Below are positions 7,655-15,983 of a DNA stretch of 29,752 nt, one piece after another. The position numbers and the translations under genes were made by a program. The notes under the pieces were generated by a model. That model made no database searches. It was not told the origin of the DNA and worked only from the letters and a program-made list of their open reading frames with translations. Source of the DNA: Verrucomicrobiota bacterium (GTDB taxonomy: Bacteria > Verrucomicrobiota > Verrucomicrobiia > Opitutales > UBA953); contig SYID01000194.1 of assembly GCA_005798925.1 (NCBI GenBank), positions 1-29,752 on the forward strand, in the 5' to 3' direction. The first letter of the stretch is position 1. Each line of letters starts with the position of its first letter.

Positions 7655-8446
7655 TTACGACCGGACGCCGGAGGACGCGTTCCAGTCGGGCTTCGCGGCG
7701 TAGATCTCCTCGTCGCCGACCTTACGGCCCGCGACATCCTCGTAGGGGAAGGCGCGGAAGAGGCCCGTCACGATCTCCGTGATGTCGTGGATGCCCTTGT
7801 TGATGCGGTTGGCGAGGAGGTAGTAGGCGATGAACGCCGGGATGGCGATGAAGAGGCCGGAGGCGGTCGCCACGAGCACTTCACCGATCGCGCCGGAGAG
7901 CTTGGAGGGGTCGCCCACGCCGGAGGTGCCGAGGGTCTCGAACGCGCTCATCATGCCCGTCACGGTGCCGGTCAGGCCGATCATCGGGGTGCAGACGCCG
8001 ATCACCGAGAGGTAGGAGGAACGGCCCTTCAGCTCGCCTTGGACGCGGACGATCTCGGCGAGGATGGCTTCTTCGGTCATGGTCTTGCCATCCGGGGTGA
8101 AGGCGACGCCCGCGCGGACGACGTCGGCGACCGGGGAGCCGGCGGCCTTGGCGAAGTTATAGGCGCCGACGTAGTCGCCTTTCTTGAAGAGCTCGCGGAG
8201 CTGGGTGACGTGCTCGGCGGGGTACATCTTGCCGGCGCTGGTCTTGATGAAGCCGTCGACCATGAACCACATCATGGCCACGGAGCAGAGGGTGATCGGG
8301 TACATGACCCAGCCGCCTTCGATGAAGAGGTCGGCGAGGGTCTTGTGGTGGACCCCGGCGGCCGCGGCTTCCTGGGCCGAGGCGGTGAGGGTCAGCAAGC
8401 CCAGGAGGGCGGTGCCGAGGAGGGCGGAACGGAGGTTCATCTTCAT
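7655..8446 (-). CDS. exbB: MotA/TolQ/ExbB proton channel protein with N-terminal signal-like segment
   Basis: A 263-residue ExbB/TolQ-type channel subunit. It begins with a hydrophobic stretch that reads as a signal peptide (LLGTALLGLLTLTASAQ), then three predicted membrane segments: WVMYPITLCSVAMMWFMV (about 45-65), VIGVCTPMIGLTGTVTGMM (about 145-165), and EVLVATASGLFIAIPAFIAY (about 190-212). The conserved family cores PMIGLTGTVTGM and ATASGLFIAIPA are intact. The added signal segment would place a short N-terminal piece in the periplasm, unlike E. coli ExbB. I chose the ATG at 8446 (MKMNLRS); an ATG two codons later is also possible. It lies between the 337-residue exported repeat protein and two exbD genes. 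Confidence 0.93.
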   Translation of the reverse strand: MKMNLRSALLGTALLGLLTLTASAQEAAAAGVHHKTLADLFIEGGWVMYPITLCSVAMMWFMVDGFIKTSAGKMYPAEHVTQLRELFKKGDYVGAYNFAKAAGSPVADVVRAGVAFTPDGKTMTEEAILAEIVRVQGELKGRSSYLSVIGVCTPMIGLTGTVTGMMSAFETLGTSGVGDPSKLSGAIGEVLVATASGLFIAIPAFIAYYLLANRINKGIHDITEIVTGLFRAFPYEDVAGRKVGDEEIYAAKPDWNASSGVRS

Positions 8447-8498
8447 GATGATGGGGTGGTGTGGGTTGATAGGTGAGGTTTTGGAAAAGGGCAAGGAC

Positions 8499-9512
8499 TC
8501 AGCGGTTGGCTTCGACCTTCTCTTCGGCGGCGAGCTTGGGCTTGGCCAGCATGACGCCTTCCGGCAGGGGTCCGCCGGCGGCGATCTTCTTCTGGTCGGC
8601 CTCGGCCTTGGCGCGTTCTTCGGGCGGCAGCATCTTCTTGGCCTCCTCGGCTTCCTTGGAGACCGGGAACGAGACGATGATGTCGTAAAGGTAGCGATGG
8701 GAGACGGCTTCGAGCTTCTGGTCGCGCATGGCGGGGCTGTCCATGCCGCGGAACGCGCGGGCGGCGCCGAGGAGGGCCTTGGGGATGAGCTCGGTCTCCG
8801 AGCCGAAGAAGACCGGCACGCGGAGGTAGGTGGTCATCGCGGCCTCGTACTTGCGGTTGGCCAGCAGGGAGTTGCCCTTGACGATGTGGAGGCGGGCCTG
8901 GAGTTCGGGGCTGTCGACCTTGCCGAGCAGGTCGCCGGCTTCGCGGATGACGGCGTCGTGTTCCCCCTTGCGGGCGCGCTGCATCAGGCGGGCGAGCTGG
9001 ATCTGCGTGGCGACTTCGGGTTCCTTCGCGGCTTCTTCCCTTTCGAAGGAATCGAGGAAAGCGGCGGTGGCGGCGTCGTTCTCGAGACGGTCGAGGGCGT
9101 CGAGCTTCACGAGGGCCGCCTTGGTCCACCAGGAGCCTTTGATGGTCTTGAAGGGGGCGAAGAACTTCAGCACGGCTTCGGCGTTGTCGAGGGCCCTGGC
9201 GGGTTCGCCGCGGGTGACGTTGTTCTGGGCCTCCTGGAGGCGCGCGGGCATCGGCCAGATGATCTCGGTCACCTCGGAGAACTTGCGCGTGTCGGTCACC
9301 TCGAAGCCGCCCTGGTTGGTCGTGCGGTCCACGGTGCCCTTGATGACGTTGATGACGCCTTTCTTCGGGTCGACGACGGGCTTGGGCGGGATGGAATTGT
9401 CCAGCTTGAAGGGATCGTTCACTTCCCAGCGTTCGCTCTTGAAGACGAACGTCTGGGCCGACGCGGCGGCCGCGGCCAGGAGGGCGAAGGCGGGGAGGAG
9501 GGTGCGACGCAT
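8499..9512 (-). CDS. Exported helical-repeat (TPR-like) protein of the ExbBD cassette
   Basis: I do not recognise a named family for this 337-residue protein. It has a clear cleavable signal peptide (MRRTLLPAFALLAAAAASAQ) and should be periplasmic. After a polar N-terminal region (residues 21-90) it is built of amphipathic helix pairs typical of TPR-like solenoids: ARALDNAEAVLKFF, KAALVKLDALDRL, LQARLHIVKGNSLLANRKYE, KALLGAARAFRGM. The tail is Lys/Glu/Pro-rich. The ATG at 9512 is 5 bp after the stop of the 1110-residue TPR gene, and exbB follows 52 bp later, so the product probably acts with the ExbB-ExbD motor. A longer reading frame upstream lies inside the TPR gene and is not coding. Confidence 0.8.
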   Translation of the reverse strand: MRRTLLPAFALLAAAAASAQTFVFKSERWEVNDPFKLDNSIPPKPVVDPKKGVINVIKGTVDRTTNQGGFEVTDTRKFSEVTEIIWPMPARLQEAQNNVTRGEPARALDNAEAVLKFFAPFKTIKGSWWTKAALVKLDALDRLENDAATAAFLDSFEREEAAKEPEVATQIQLARLMQRARKGEHDAVIREAGDLLGKVDSPELQARLHIVKGNSLLANRKYEAAMTTYLRVPVFFGSETELIPKALLGAARAFRGMDSPAMRDQKLEAVSHRYLYDIIVSFPVSKEAEEAKKMLPPEERAKAEADQKKIAAGGPLPEGVMLAKPKLAAEEKVEANR

Positions 9513-9517
9513 GGTGT

Positions 9518-12500
9518 TCAGAGTCCGAGGAGGTAGGCTTTGGCTTCTTCCGCTTCGCGGGTGTCCTTGATGCGGTCTTTCTCGAGCATCTCCTTCAGGA
9601 GCTGCTTGGCGGCGTCCTTCTGGTTGAGCTTGGAGCCGAAGAGCTTGGCGGCGGAGAAGTAGGAACGGGCGGCCCAGACCTCGTATTTCTTCCAGGTCAT
9701 GTAGCAGCGGCGGTAGTAGGCGACGGCCTCGTTGTAGCCTTTCTCGTCGGCGGCCTGGCGTTCGGCGATGAGGCCGAGCCAGTAGAGGGAGGCGGCGGTC
9801 TTCTCGCCGCGCCACTCCTTGGTGCCGGCGATCTCTTCGAACTCCTTCTTGGCCTTCGCGTAGTCGGCCGTCTCGGCGAGGGCGCGGGCCCGGACGAAGC
9901 GCAGGTCGAGCTCCTTGGACATCAGGATGTTGTTCTCGATGGCCTCGTCGCAGAGGGCGAGGGCCTCCTTGTACTTCTTCTCGGCCAGGCGGATTTCCGC
10001 CAGGCCGGCGAAGCCGTAGTCGGCGTATTCGGAGGAGCGGGCGTGTTCGAGGATGTAGGCGAAGAACTCGCCGGCCTTCTTGGTGTCGCCCTTGGCGAGG
10101 AGGGATTCGCCGACGAGGGCGAGGATCGTCGGGTTCAGCTCCTCCGCCTTGAAGTTGGCGGCGATCTTGGCGAAGTTGGCCGTGGTCTTCTCGGGTTCGC
10201 GGGTGAAGACGGCCAGCTGGCCGAGGGCGAAGAAGCCGCGGGCCTGGGCGACCAGGGAAGAGCGGTTCTCCTCGAGCCGGAGGAGCTTGGTGAGTTCCTT
10301 CTCGGCGTCGGCGCTCGTGTAGGCGCCGGGTTCGGGGGTCGCGCCGGCCTTCACGCGCTTGATCTTGCGGGCGAGCTTCTCGGCGAGGAACACGATGAGC
10401 TTCTCGGTGCCTTCCTGCTTGCGGTCGTTGATGGACTCGGCGACGGCGTCGGAGAGGATCTTGAGGGCGCGCTTCTTCTGTTCGGCGATGGAGGCCTGGC
10501 GCTTGACCTCGACCTTGGCGAGTTCGGCCTCGAGGTCGGCGGAGAGCTTCTTGACGGCTTCCTTGCCCGCGTCGATCTCGGGCTTCGTCACGCCCGGCTT
10601 GCGCTCGAGCTGGTCGACGGCCTTGCGGGCGTCGGCGAGCTTGGCGCTGAAATCCTTGCGGACCTTCTCGGCCTGCTGGGCGAACTCGGGCATGTCGCCC
10701 ATGCGTTCGGTGGAGCGGATCACCTCGTAGAGGTAGGTCATGGCCTTCGGGTCGTTATGGTCCCAGTCGAAGATCTCCTTGAAGAGGTCGCGCATGCGCT
10801 TGTGCTCGCCGCGGCCGGGGAGCAGCTTGCGCAGTTCGCCGAGGACGAACTCCAGCGCCTGCGGGTTCTTGCGGGCGCTCTTGGCGGCGGCCTCATAGGC
10901 GTCGATGGCCTTGCCCGTCACGGCTTCCTTCTCCTGCTCGAGCTTGGAGCGGATCTCGACGAACTTGGCCTTGTCGGGCGACTTCAGGTTGACGCGCACG
11001 TCGAGGTCCGCGGCTTTGATCTTCTTGTCGAGCTCCTCGGCGAGGCGCATGTTGGCGTCGCCGACGAGGGTGTGGACTTCGGGGACCTGCGCGACGACGT
11101 CGTCGTTGGTGTCCTTGCCGAAGTCCTTGAGCCAGTCTTCGCAGAGCTTGATCGTCCCGGCGATGTCGGGCGGCTGGACGCCGAACCTGACGATGGCCTG
11201 ACGGTAGCGCACGTCGGGGATGAATTGCCCCTTGGGATATTCGGCCTCGTATTTGTCGAAATCGGCCTTGGTCTCCTTGTACTTGCCTTGGAAGAACGAG
11301 CACAGCGCGGTCATGTACAGGACCTGCTGGCGGACGGGCGAGCGTTCGTACTTCTTGAGGAACGACTCGAAGGCCTTCTGGGCGGGCGCCCAGTCGACCT
11401 GGGAGAAAAGGCAGGCGGCGATGCGGAAGTCGATTTCTTCGGCGATCTCGGGCGTCAGCTCGGCGACGTTGGCCTGGACCCACTTGTAATGCGCGATGGC
11501 TTCCGGGAACTCCTCGCGTTCCTGGGAGATCTCGCCGAGGATCAGCGCGATCTGGGAGACCATCTCGTCCTTGGGGAACTTCTGGATGAATTCCTTGCAT
11601 TTGGCCTGCGCCTCGCTGTTGCGGCCGATGCGGCGCAGGGCGATGATGTGGTAGTAGTAAGCGCCGGAGATGCGGCTGAAGCCCGGGCTGTTCTCGAAGA
11701 TGTCGAGGAAGGCGACGTAGGCCTCCCAGGGGCGCTTGAGCTCCAGGAGGCAGAGGCCGATGCGGTAGGAGATGAAGGCGTCGTAGTCCTTGTTGGCCTT
11801 GAATTCGGCCTCGATCTTCTTGAACTGGTCGAGCTCGGCCTGGGCGCGGCGGATGGCTTCGGCCTGCTCGGGATTGGGCTTCGGGGCCGACTTGGCCATG
11901 GCCTCGAGCTCGTTCTGCTTGGTTTCGATGGCGCGGCCGAAGGAGCGCGTGAGGTTCACGCGGCGCAGCGTGCCTTGGTAGTTGTTCAGCGCCTGACGGT
12001 AGAAGTCGGCGCGGAAGGCCTCGTCCGCGGCGGATTCCGCGGCGGCGAACCGGGCGTCGCCGATCTCGAGTCGCTGGAAGTTGGAGCGCACGACCTCGAC
12101 GGGTGAGCCGCTGCTCTTGGCGTCGATCTCGCTCTTGAGCTGGGTGGCTTCCTTGTTGAGACCGAGCTTGGTGTAGAGGTCGACGAGCCGATAGGCGGCC
12201 TCCCGGCGTTCCGGGGTGCCGATGCCGTCGGCGGTGGCCTGCTTGAGCAGGCCGACGGCCTGGGCATAAGCGGCCTTCTTCACGTCGTCCGGGGAGCTTT
12301 TCGCGCGGTCGACGATGATCTGGGCGGAAAGGGTGAAGGCGTTCACGCGTTCCTCGGGGCGCGCGAGCGTGTTGGTGCGGATCTTCTCGAGGCGGGCGAG
12401 GGCGAGGTCCCACTTGCCCTGCTTGGAGAAGGCCTCGATCAGGAGCAGTTCGGCGGTCCCGCGCCGGTTGTCATTGTCGAAGAAGTCTTCGGTGCCCTTG

Positions 12501-12850
12501 GGGTATTTGTCGAGGAAGGCGCTCAGCTCGGTCTGGGCGCGCGGCCAGTCCTTCATGAAGAACAGGCAGGCCGCCTTGCGGAAAGTCAGGACGGCGCGGA
12601 GCTTGAGTTCGACGTCGGTGGCCATGCCTTCGAGCTCTTCGAACATGGCCAAGGCTTCCTTGTACTTCTTGTCGTCAAAGGCCTTGTCGGCGGACTTATA
12701 AAGGACGGACAAAGGGTCTTCCTGCTTTTCCGCGGTGGGCAGGGGCTTGTTCTGCGCCTTGAGGACGCCGGTGACGGGGGTCACGGCGAGGAGCACGGCA
12801 AGCAGGGCTGCCTTGGCCAGTTGGTAGGTGCGGGACTCTTGGATAAGCAT
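9518..12850 (-). CDS. Large exported tetratricopeptide-repeat protein heading the ExbBD cassette
   Basis: An 1110-residue protein with a signal peptide (hydrophobic core KAALLAVLLAVTPVTGVLKA, residues 13-32), predicted to be periplasmic. Many TPR-type helix pairs can be read, for example YKSADKAFDDKKYKEALAMF near 50, and FVRARALAETADYAKAKKEF and CDEAIEN near the end. A long charged helical stretch near residues 690-800 (AKLADARKAVDQLER onward, LEAELAKVEVKRQASIAEQ) looks like coiled coil and splits the solenoid into two arms. TPR solenoids are protein-binding scaffolds. The ATG at 12850 opens the cassette with a weak promoter candidate at 12890-12919. Its role is unknown; adjacency to ExbB-ExbD suggests it transmits or receives the motor's force across the periplasm (inference). 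Confidence 0.88.
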   Translation of the reverse strand: MLIQESRTYQLAKAALLAVLLAVTPVTGVLKAQNKPLPTAEKQEDPLSVLYKSADKAFDDKKYKEALAMFEELEGMATDVELKLRAVLTFRKAACLFFMKDWPRAQTELSAFLDKYPKGTEDFFDNDNRRGTAELLLIEAFSKQGKWDLALARLEKIRTNTLARPEERVNAFTLSAQIIVDRAKSSPDDVKKAAYAQAVGLLKQATADGIGTPERREAAYRLVDLYTKLGLNKEATQLKSEIDAKSSGSPVEVVRSNFQRLEIGDARFAAAESAADEAFRADFYRQALNNYQGTLRRVNLTRSFGRAIETKQNELEAMAKSAPKPNPEQAEAIRRAQAELDQFKKIEAEFKANKDYDAFISYRIGLCLLELKRPWEAYVAFLDIFENSPGFSRISGAYYYHIIALRRIGRNSEAQAKCKEFIQKFPKDEMVSQIALILGEISQEREEFPEAIAHYKWVQANVAELTPEIAEEIDFRIAACLFSQVDWAPAQKAFESFLKKYERSPVRQQVLYMTALCSFFQGKYKETKADFDKYEAEYPKGQFIPDVRYRQAIVRFGVQPPDIAGTIKLCEDWLKDFGKDTNDDVVAQVPEVHTLVGDANMRLAEELDKKIKAADLDVRVNLKSPDKAKFVEIRSKLEQEKEAVTGKAIDAYEAAAKSARKNPQALEFVLGELRKLLPGRGEHKRMRDLFKEIFDWDHNDPKAMTYLYEVIRSTERMGDMPEFAQQAEKVRKDFSAKLADARKAVDQLERKPGVTKPEIDAGKEAVKKLSADLEAELAKVEVKRQASIAEQKKRALKILSDAVAESINDRKQEGTEKLIVFLAEKLARKIKRVKAGATPEPGAYTSADAEKELTKLLRLEENRSSLVAQARGFFALGQLAVFTREPEKTTANFAKIAANFKAEELNPTILALVGESLLAKGDTKKAGEFFAYILEHARSSEYADYGFAGLAEIRLAEKKYKEALALCDEAIENNILMSKELDLRFVRARALAETADYAKAKKEFEEIAGTKEWRGEKTAASLYWLGLIAERQAADEKGYNEAVAYYRRCYMTWKKYEVWAARSYFSAAKLFGSKLNQKDAAKQLLKEMLEKDRIKDTREAEEAKAYLLGL

Positions 12851-12889
12851 CGGGTGAGGGGGGCGGTCGCTCCGCGTCGGGGGTGTCTT

Positions 12890-12919
12890 GCAATAGCCCA
12901 ACCGCCGGAGGATTGCCAA
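12890..12919 (-). promoter_or_regulatory. Candidate sigma70-type promoter for the TPR-ExbBD cassette
   Basis: On the minus strand TTGGCA (12919-12914) and TATTGC (12895-12890) are separated by 18 bp, about 40 bp upstream of the start codon at 12850. Both boxes are only partial matches to TTGACA and TATAAT. It lies in the 125-bp gap that follows the ArsR-methyltransferase gene; no other candidate there is better. Confidence 0.3.
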
Positions 12920-12975
12920 GCAATAAGCCCCCTGGGAGGGCGATCCCCGGGGGTCTGCGCCGGGCTGTGAATAAC

Positions 12976-13911
12976 TCAGGCCGAAGGCTTGAGGCCGGTG
13001 GCGAGGAGCGTCTCAAAGCAGGGCTCCTTGGACTCCTTGGCCACCACCCTGACTTCGGAATGGGCGAAACCGGCCTCCTCGATCCAGTCGTGCAGGTCGT
13101 TTTCCTTGAAGCCCAGCCAGCGGTCGGCGTAAAGCTCCCGCGCCTTCTCGAATCGATGGGCGCGTAGGTCGAGGATGAGCAGCCGTCCGCCCGGTCGCAG
13201 GATGCGGAAAGCCTCGGCCAAGGCCTGACGAGGGTTTTCGGCGTGGTGCAGCGCCTGGCTCAGCAGGGCCAGGTCGATGCTCCGGTCGGCCAGCGGGACT
13301 TTCTCGATGTTGCCGAGCACGTAGGTCAGGTTCCGCAGATGCTCTTTTTTGGCCAACGCCCGGCCGACTTGGACCATGCGCGGCGAGCTGTCGACGCAGT
13401 GCACGCTTTCGGCCTGGCGGGCCAGCAGGCGGGAAAGCGTGCCGTCGCCGGCGCCGAGGTCAGCGATGCGCACGCGGGGCGTCAGGAGGAAGAGCATCTG
13501 GCCGATGGCCTCCCAGGACCTGCCCGGGCAATAATTGCGCCCCAGCCGGTCGGCCACCAGGTTGAAGTGCTGTTCGGCTTTCTGCCGGCGTTTCTCGACG
13601 ATGCGTTGCAGGGCGCGCTGGTCGGCGGCCGTCTTCGGTTCGCGCGCGCAGGCGGCGAGGGCCGCGTCGACGATGCCGTCGGCCCCGGGGAGTTCCCTCG
13701 GGATGGAGTAGAAGGATTTCTTGCCGTCCCGGCGGTCGTGGACGAGGCCCGCCTTGCGCAGCAGCGACAGGTGGGTGGAGATCCGCGACTGGGGGAGGCC
13801 GACGATTTCCTGAAGTTCGCCGACCGAGAGCTCGCCGCGCTGCAGCAGGAGCAGGATGCGGGAGCGCGTCGGGTCCGCCAGAAGGCGCAGGGATTCCCAA
13901 GGGTCGGGCAT
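12976..13911 (-). CDS. ArsR-family regulator fused to a SAM-dependent methyltransferase
   Basis: A 311-residue two-domain protein. Residues 5-75 are an ArsR/SmtB winged helix: LADPTRSRILLLLQRGELSV, then the recognition helix region LPQSRISTHLSLLRKAGLV and a wing DRRDGKKSFY. No metal-binding CxC motif is present in the sensor helix. Residues 115-300 form a class I methyltransferase with the SAM loop IADLGAGDGTLS (149-160), ALLSQALHHAENP and LRPGGRLLILDLR. This fusion is a known architecture; its methyl acceptor and DNA targets are generally not established. It follows greA, separated by the greA terminator. A perfect TTGACA at 13946-13941 lies 30 bp before the ATG, but no good -10 box follows it. 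Confidence 0.88.
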   Translation of the reverse strand: MPDPWESLRLLADPTRSRILLLLQRGELSVGELQEIVGLPQSRISTHLSLLRKAGLVHDRRDGKKSFYSIPRELPGADGIVDAALAACAREPKTAADQRALQRIVEKRRQKAEQHFNLVADRLGRNYCPGRSWEAIGQMLFLLTPRVRIADLGAGDGTLSRLLARQAESVHCVDSSPRMVQVGRALAKKEHLRNLTYVLGNIEKVPLADRSIDLALLSQALHHAENPRQALAEAFRILRPGGRLLILDLRAHRFEKARELYADRWLGFKENDLHDWIEEAGFAHSEVRVVAKESKEPCFETLLATGLKPSA

Positions 13912-13950
13912 GGGGGCGATGGTGGGGACGTCGGCCGGGATGTCAAAAGA

Positions 13951-13974
13951 GGAAGCCCCGTCGCCGGGGCTTCC
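13951..13974 (-). terminator. Intrinsic terminator of greA
   Basis: GGAAGCCCCG (13951-13960) and CGGGGCTTCC (13965-13974) form a perfect 10-bp stem with a four-base TCGC loop. On the minus strand the stem is followed by TCTTTTGA. It lies 23 bp after the greA stop codon and before the ArsR-methyltransferase gene. The T-rich tail overlaps a TTGACA hexamer that may serve as the -35 box of the next gene. Confidence 0.85.
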
Positions 13975-13997
13975 CAAGGTGAACCGCCGCGCCCGGC

Positions 13998-15965
13998 TCA
14001 GCGCTTGTCGGCCCAGCGGCCGATGCGCACCACCGTCCAGGATTCGGCCTTGCCGTTGATGTTCGTCGTGAACGTCTCGCCGGCCTTGTGGTTGAGGAAC
14101 TGCTTGGCCAGCGGGGAGATGTAGGAGAGCACGTTCTGCTCGGGCTTGCCGTCCCAGGCGCCAAGGATGTCGTAGGAGACCTCGGCGTCGTCGGAGGCGC
14201 GGCGGAGCACGATGCTGGAGCCGACGCTGATGGCGTCGCTCTTGGCCTCGCTGAAGTCGGTCACGCGGGCCTTCTTGAGGAGCCCGTCCAGCTCGGCGCG
14301 GCGGGCGGAGAGGGTGTCGTGGTCCTGCCGGGCCATCTTGTATTCGGAATTCTCACGAAGGTCGCCATGCTCCTTGGCGACCTGGATGGCTTCCTTGACG
14401 GCGGGGAGGCGGACCTTGACGATATCCTCGAGTTCGCGCTCCTTCTCCTCCTTGGAGGACTTCGAGACAAGCAGTTCCTTCTCCTCGGCTTCGGAGCCGG
14501 AGTGCTTGGACTTGGCGAGGCGCTGGACGTGCGGCTCGATCTTGGCGAGGCGCGAGAGCAGGGCCTTCTTGGTCATCTCATCGAAGCCCTGGCTGCTCAT
14601 CATCGTGCGGGTGAGGTCGAAGATGGTCTCGCTGTCGGCCTTCCGGCCGCCGGCGGGGGCGAGGATGTGCGCGATGAGCTCCTTGTCCTTGATGAGCTCG
14701 TTGGCCAGCGGGATGCGGGCGGTGGAGTTGGATTCAAGCGATTCGGTGTCGATCGAGCCGAGGATCGCGCCGAGGAGCGACGGAGTGATCAGGCGCCCGA
14801 CGATGTCCGCGTACTTCTTGGAGTCGCGGTTCTTGATGACCCAGATGATGACCGGGGCGCGGAGCTCGCGGGTGTCGAGCCATTGGGCGAAGCGCGTCGC
14901 GACGGCCTCGGCGAGCTCCTGGTCGCAGAGGTAGGCGATGCACTCGGAGACGAGCTTGGCGGAGCCGCTCTTGGTGCCTCCGATGTCGCGGTTGCGGAGC
15001 AGGTCGAAGGCCCGGTCGGCCCAGTTGTCGCCGTGGTGGGCGCGCACCAGGTCCAGCAGGCTGCGGATCTTCTCGGTGGTGTGCGGAATGTTGAGGGCGA
15101 CGAAGGCCAGGTCGGCCTCGGTGCAGAGGGCGATGATCTCCGAGGCGGTCGGACTGACGGTCTCGACGTTCTCCACGGCGGAGCGGAAGAATTTGTCGCG
15201 GTTCCAGATGGCGCCGAGGATCGCGGGCAGGTTGTCGCGGCGTCGCGCGGTCTCGAGCTTGCGGATCTCCTTCAGGAGGTCGGCGGAGACCTTCTCGAGA
15301 TTGGCCGGCGTGGCGGCGGAGCGGGTCTCGGCGGCGGAACTGGAGGCGAGCTCCTCGAGCAGCAGCAGTTTCCGTTCGAAGTTCGGCGCGGTCTCGTACT
15401 GGGCGAAGAGATCTTCGCCGAGGTCCTGCGGGGCTTCGAGGAGGGCGTAGAGACCGCCTTTGCGTTCAGGCACCAGGATGGCGCGGTCCTTGCGGAGGGC
15501 GGCGCGGGCCTTGGTCCACCAGGCCTTGAAGGCGGCTCCGCGTTCCTTGCCGGCGGCCAGGGAGGCGAAATAGATGCGATCGAGGTTGGCCTCGAGGGCG
15601 TAGGAGGTGCATTCGCCGGTGGGATACTCGGCGAGGAGGGCCTTGACGAGGCCGGCGGGGTCGTTGGCGACGAGGTTGGCGATCTCGGCTTTGGTGGCCT
15701 CGGCGTAGGCCTTGGCGACCACGCCGTTGGGGTTGATGAACTCGATCTTGCCCAGGAAGAAGGCGACGTCCATGGCGTGGCTCTTCTTGTTCTGTTCCGG
15801 GAAGTCGATGAGCAGGCGTTTGGCGGCTTCGTCGTAGGAACGGATCACGCCGATGCCCCAGGCTTGATGCAGGCAGAAGGCGGGCTGGCCCGTCGCCACC
15901 AAGTCAAGGGCGGCTTGGAGGGAGTTCGTTTTACCACCTTGTGGGGTCAGGGCCTTGTTGCTCAT
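13998..15965 (-). CDS. greA: Transcription elongation factor GreA, long PVC-type form
   Basis: GreA enters the RNA polymerase secondary channel and triggers cleavage of backtracked transcripts. The last roughly 150 of 655 residues are a complete GreA: a coiled coil (about 505-570) with the catalytic tip EHGDLRENSEYKMARQ carrying the expected acidic pair, then the FKBP-like domain (SVGSSIVLRRA, ISPLAKQFLNHKAGETF). The 500 residues in front start with a short beta-rich segment (PAFCLHQAWGIGVIRSYDE) that resembles RNAP-binding Tudor/CarD-like domains, followed by mostly helical sequence. Typical GreA has about 160 residues; Chlamydia GreA is also over 700 residues, so the extension looks like a PVC trait. 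The gene is monocistronic with its own terminator and diverges from rlmN. Confidence 0.9.
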   Translation of the reverse strand: MSNKALTPQGGKTNSLQAALDLVATGQPAFCLHQAWGIGVIRSYDEAAKRLLIDFPEQNKKSHAMDVAFFLGKIEFINPNGVVAKAYAEATKAEIANLVANDPAGLVKALLAEYPTGECTSYALEANLDRIYFASLAAGKERGAAFKAWWTKARAALRKDRAILVPERKGGLYALLEAPQDLGEDLFAQYETAPNFERKLLLLEELASSSAAETRSAATPANLEKVSADLLKEIRKLETARRRDNLPAILGAIWNRDKFFRSAVENVETVSPTASEIIALCTEADLAFVALNIPHTTEKIRSLLDLVRAHHGDNWADRAFDLLRNRDIGGTKSGSAKLVSECIAYLCDQELAEAVATRFAQWLDTRELRAPVIIWVIKNRDSKKYADIVGRLITPSLLGAILGSIDTESLESNSTARIPLANELIKDKELIAHILAPAGGRKADSETIFDLTRTMMSSQGFDEMTKKALLSRLAKIEPHVQRLAKSKHSGSEAEEKELLVSKSSKEEKERELEDIVKVRLPAVKEAIQVAKEHGDLRENSEYKMARQDHDTLSARRAELDGLLKKARVTDFSEAKSDAISVGSSIVLRRASDDAEVSYDILGAWDGKPEQNVLSYISPLAKQFLNHKAGETFTTNINGKAESWTVVRIGRWADKR

Positions 15966-15983
15966 TGCAAAAGTGGGTTTTGG

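Noticed and set aside
10043..12106. 687-codon plus-strand frame opposite the large TPR gene
   Set aside because: It mirrors the TPR codons (Leu/Glu/Asp/Gly-rich repeats), has no recognisable domain and no ribosome site.
12930..12955. Imperfect hairpin (CCCCC..GGGGG) after the ArsR-methyltransferase stop
   Set aside because: The stem has a mismatch and is not followed by a T-run on the minus strand, so I do not call it a terminator.
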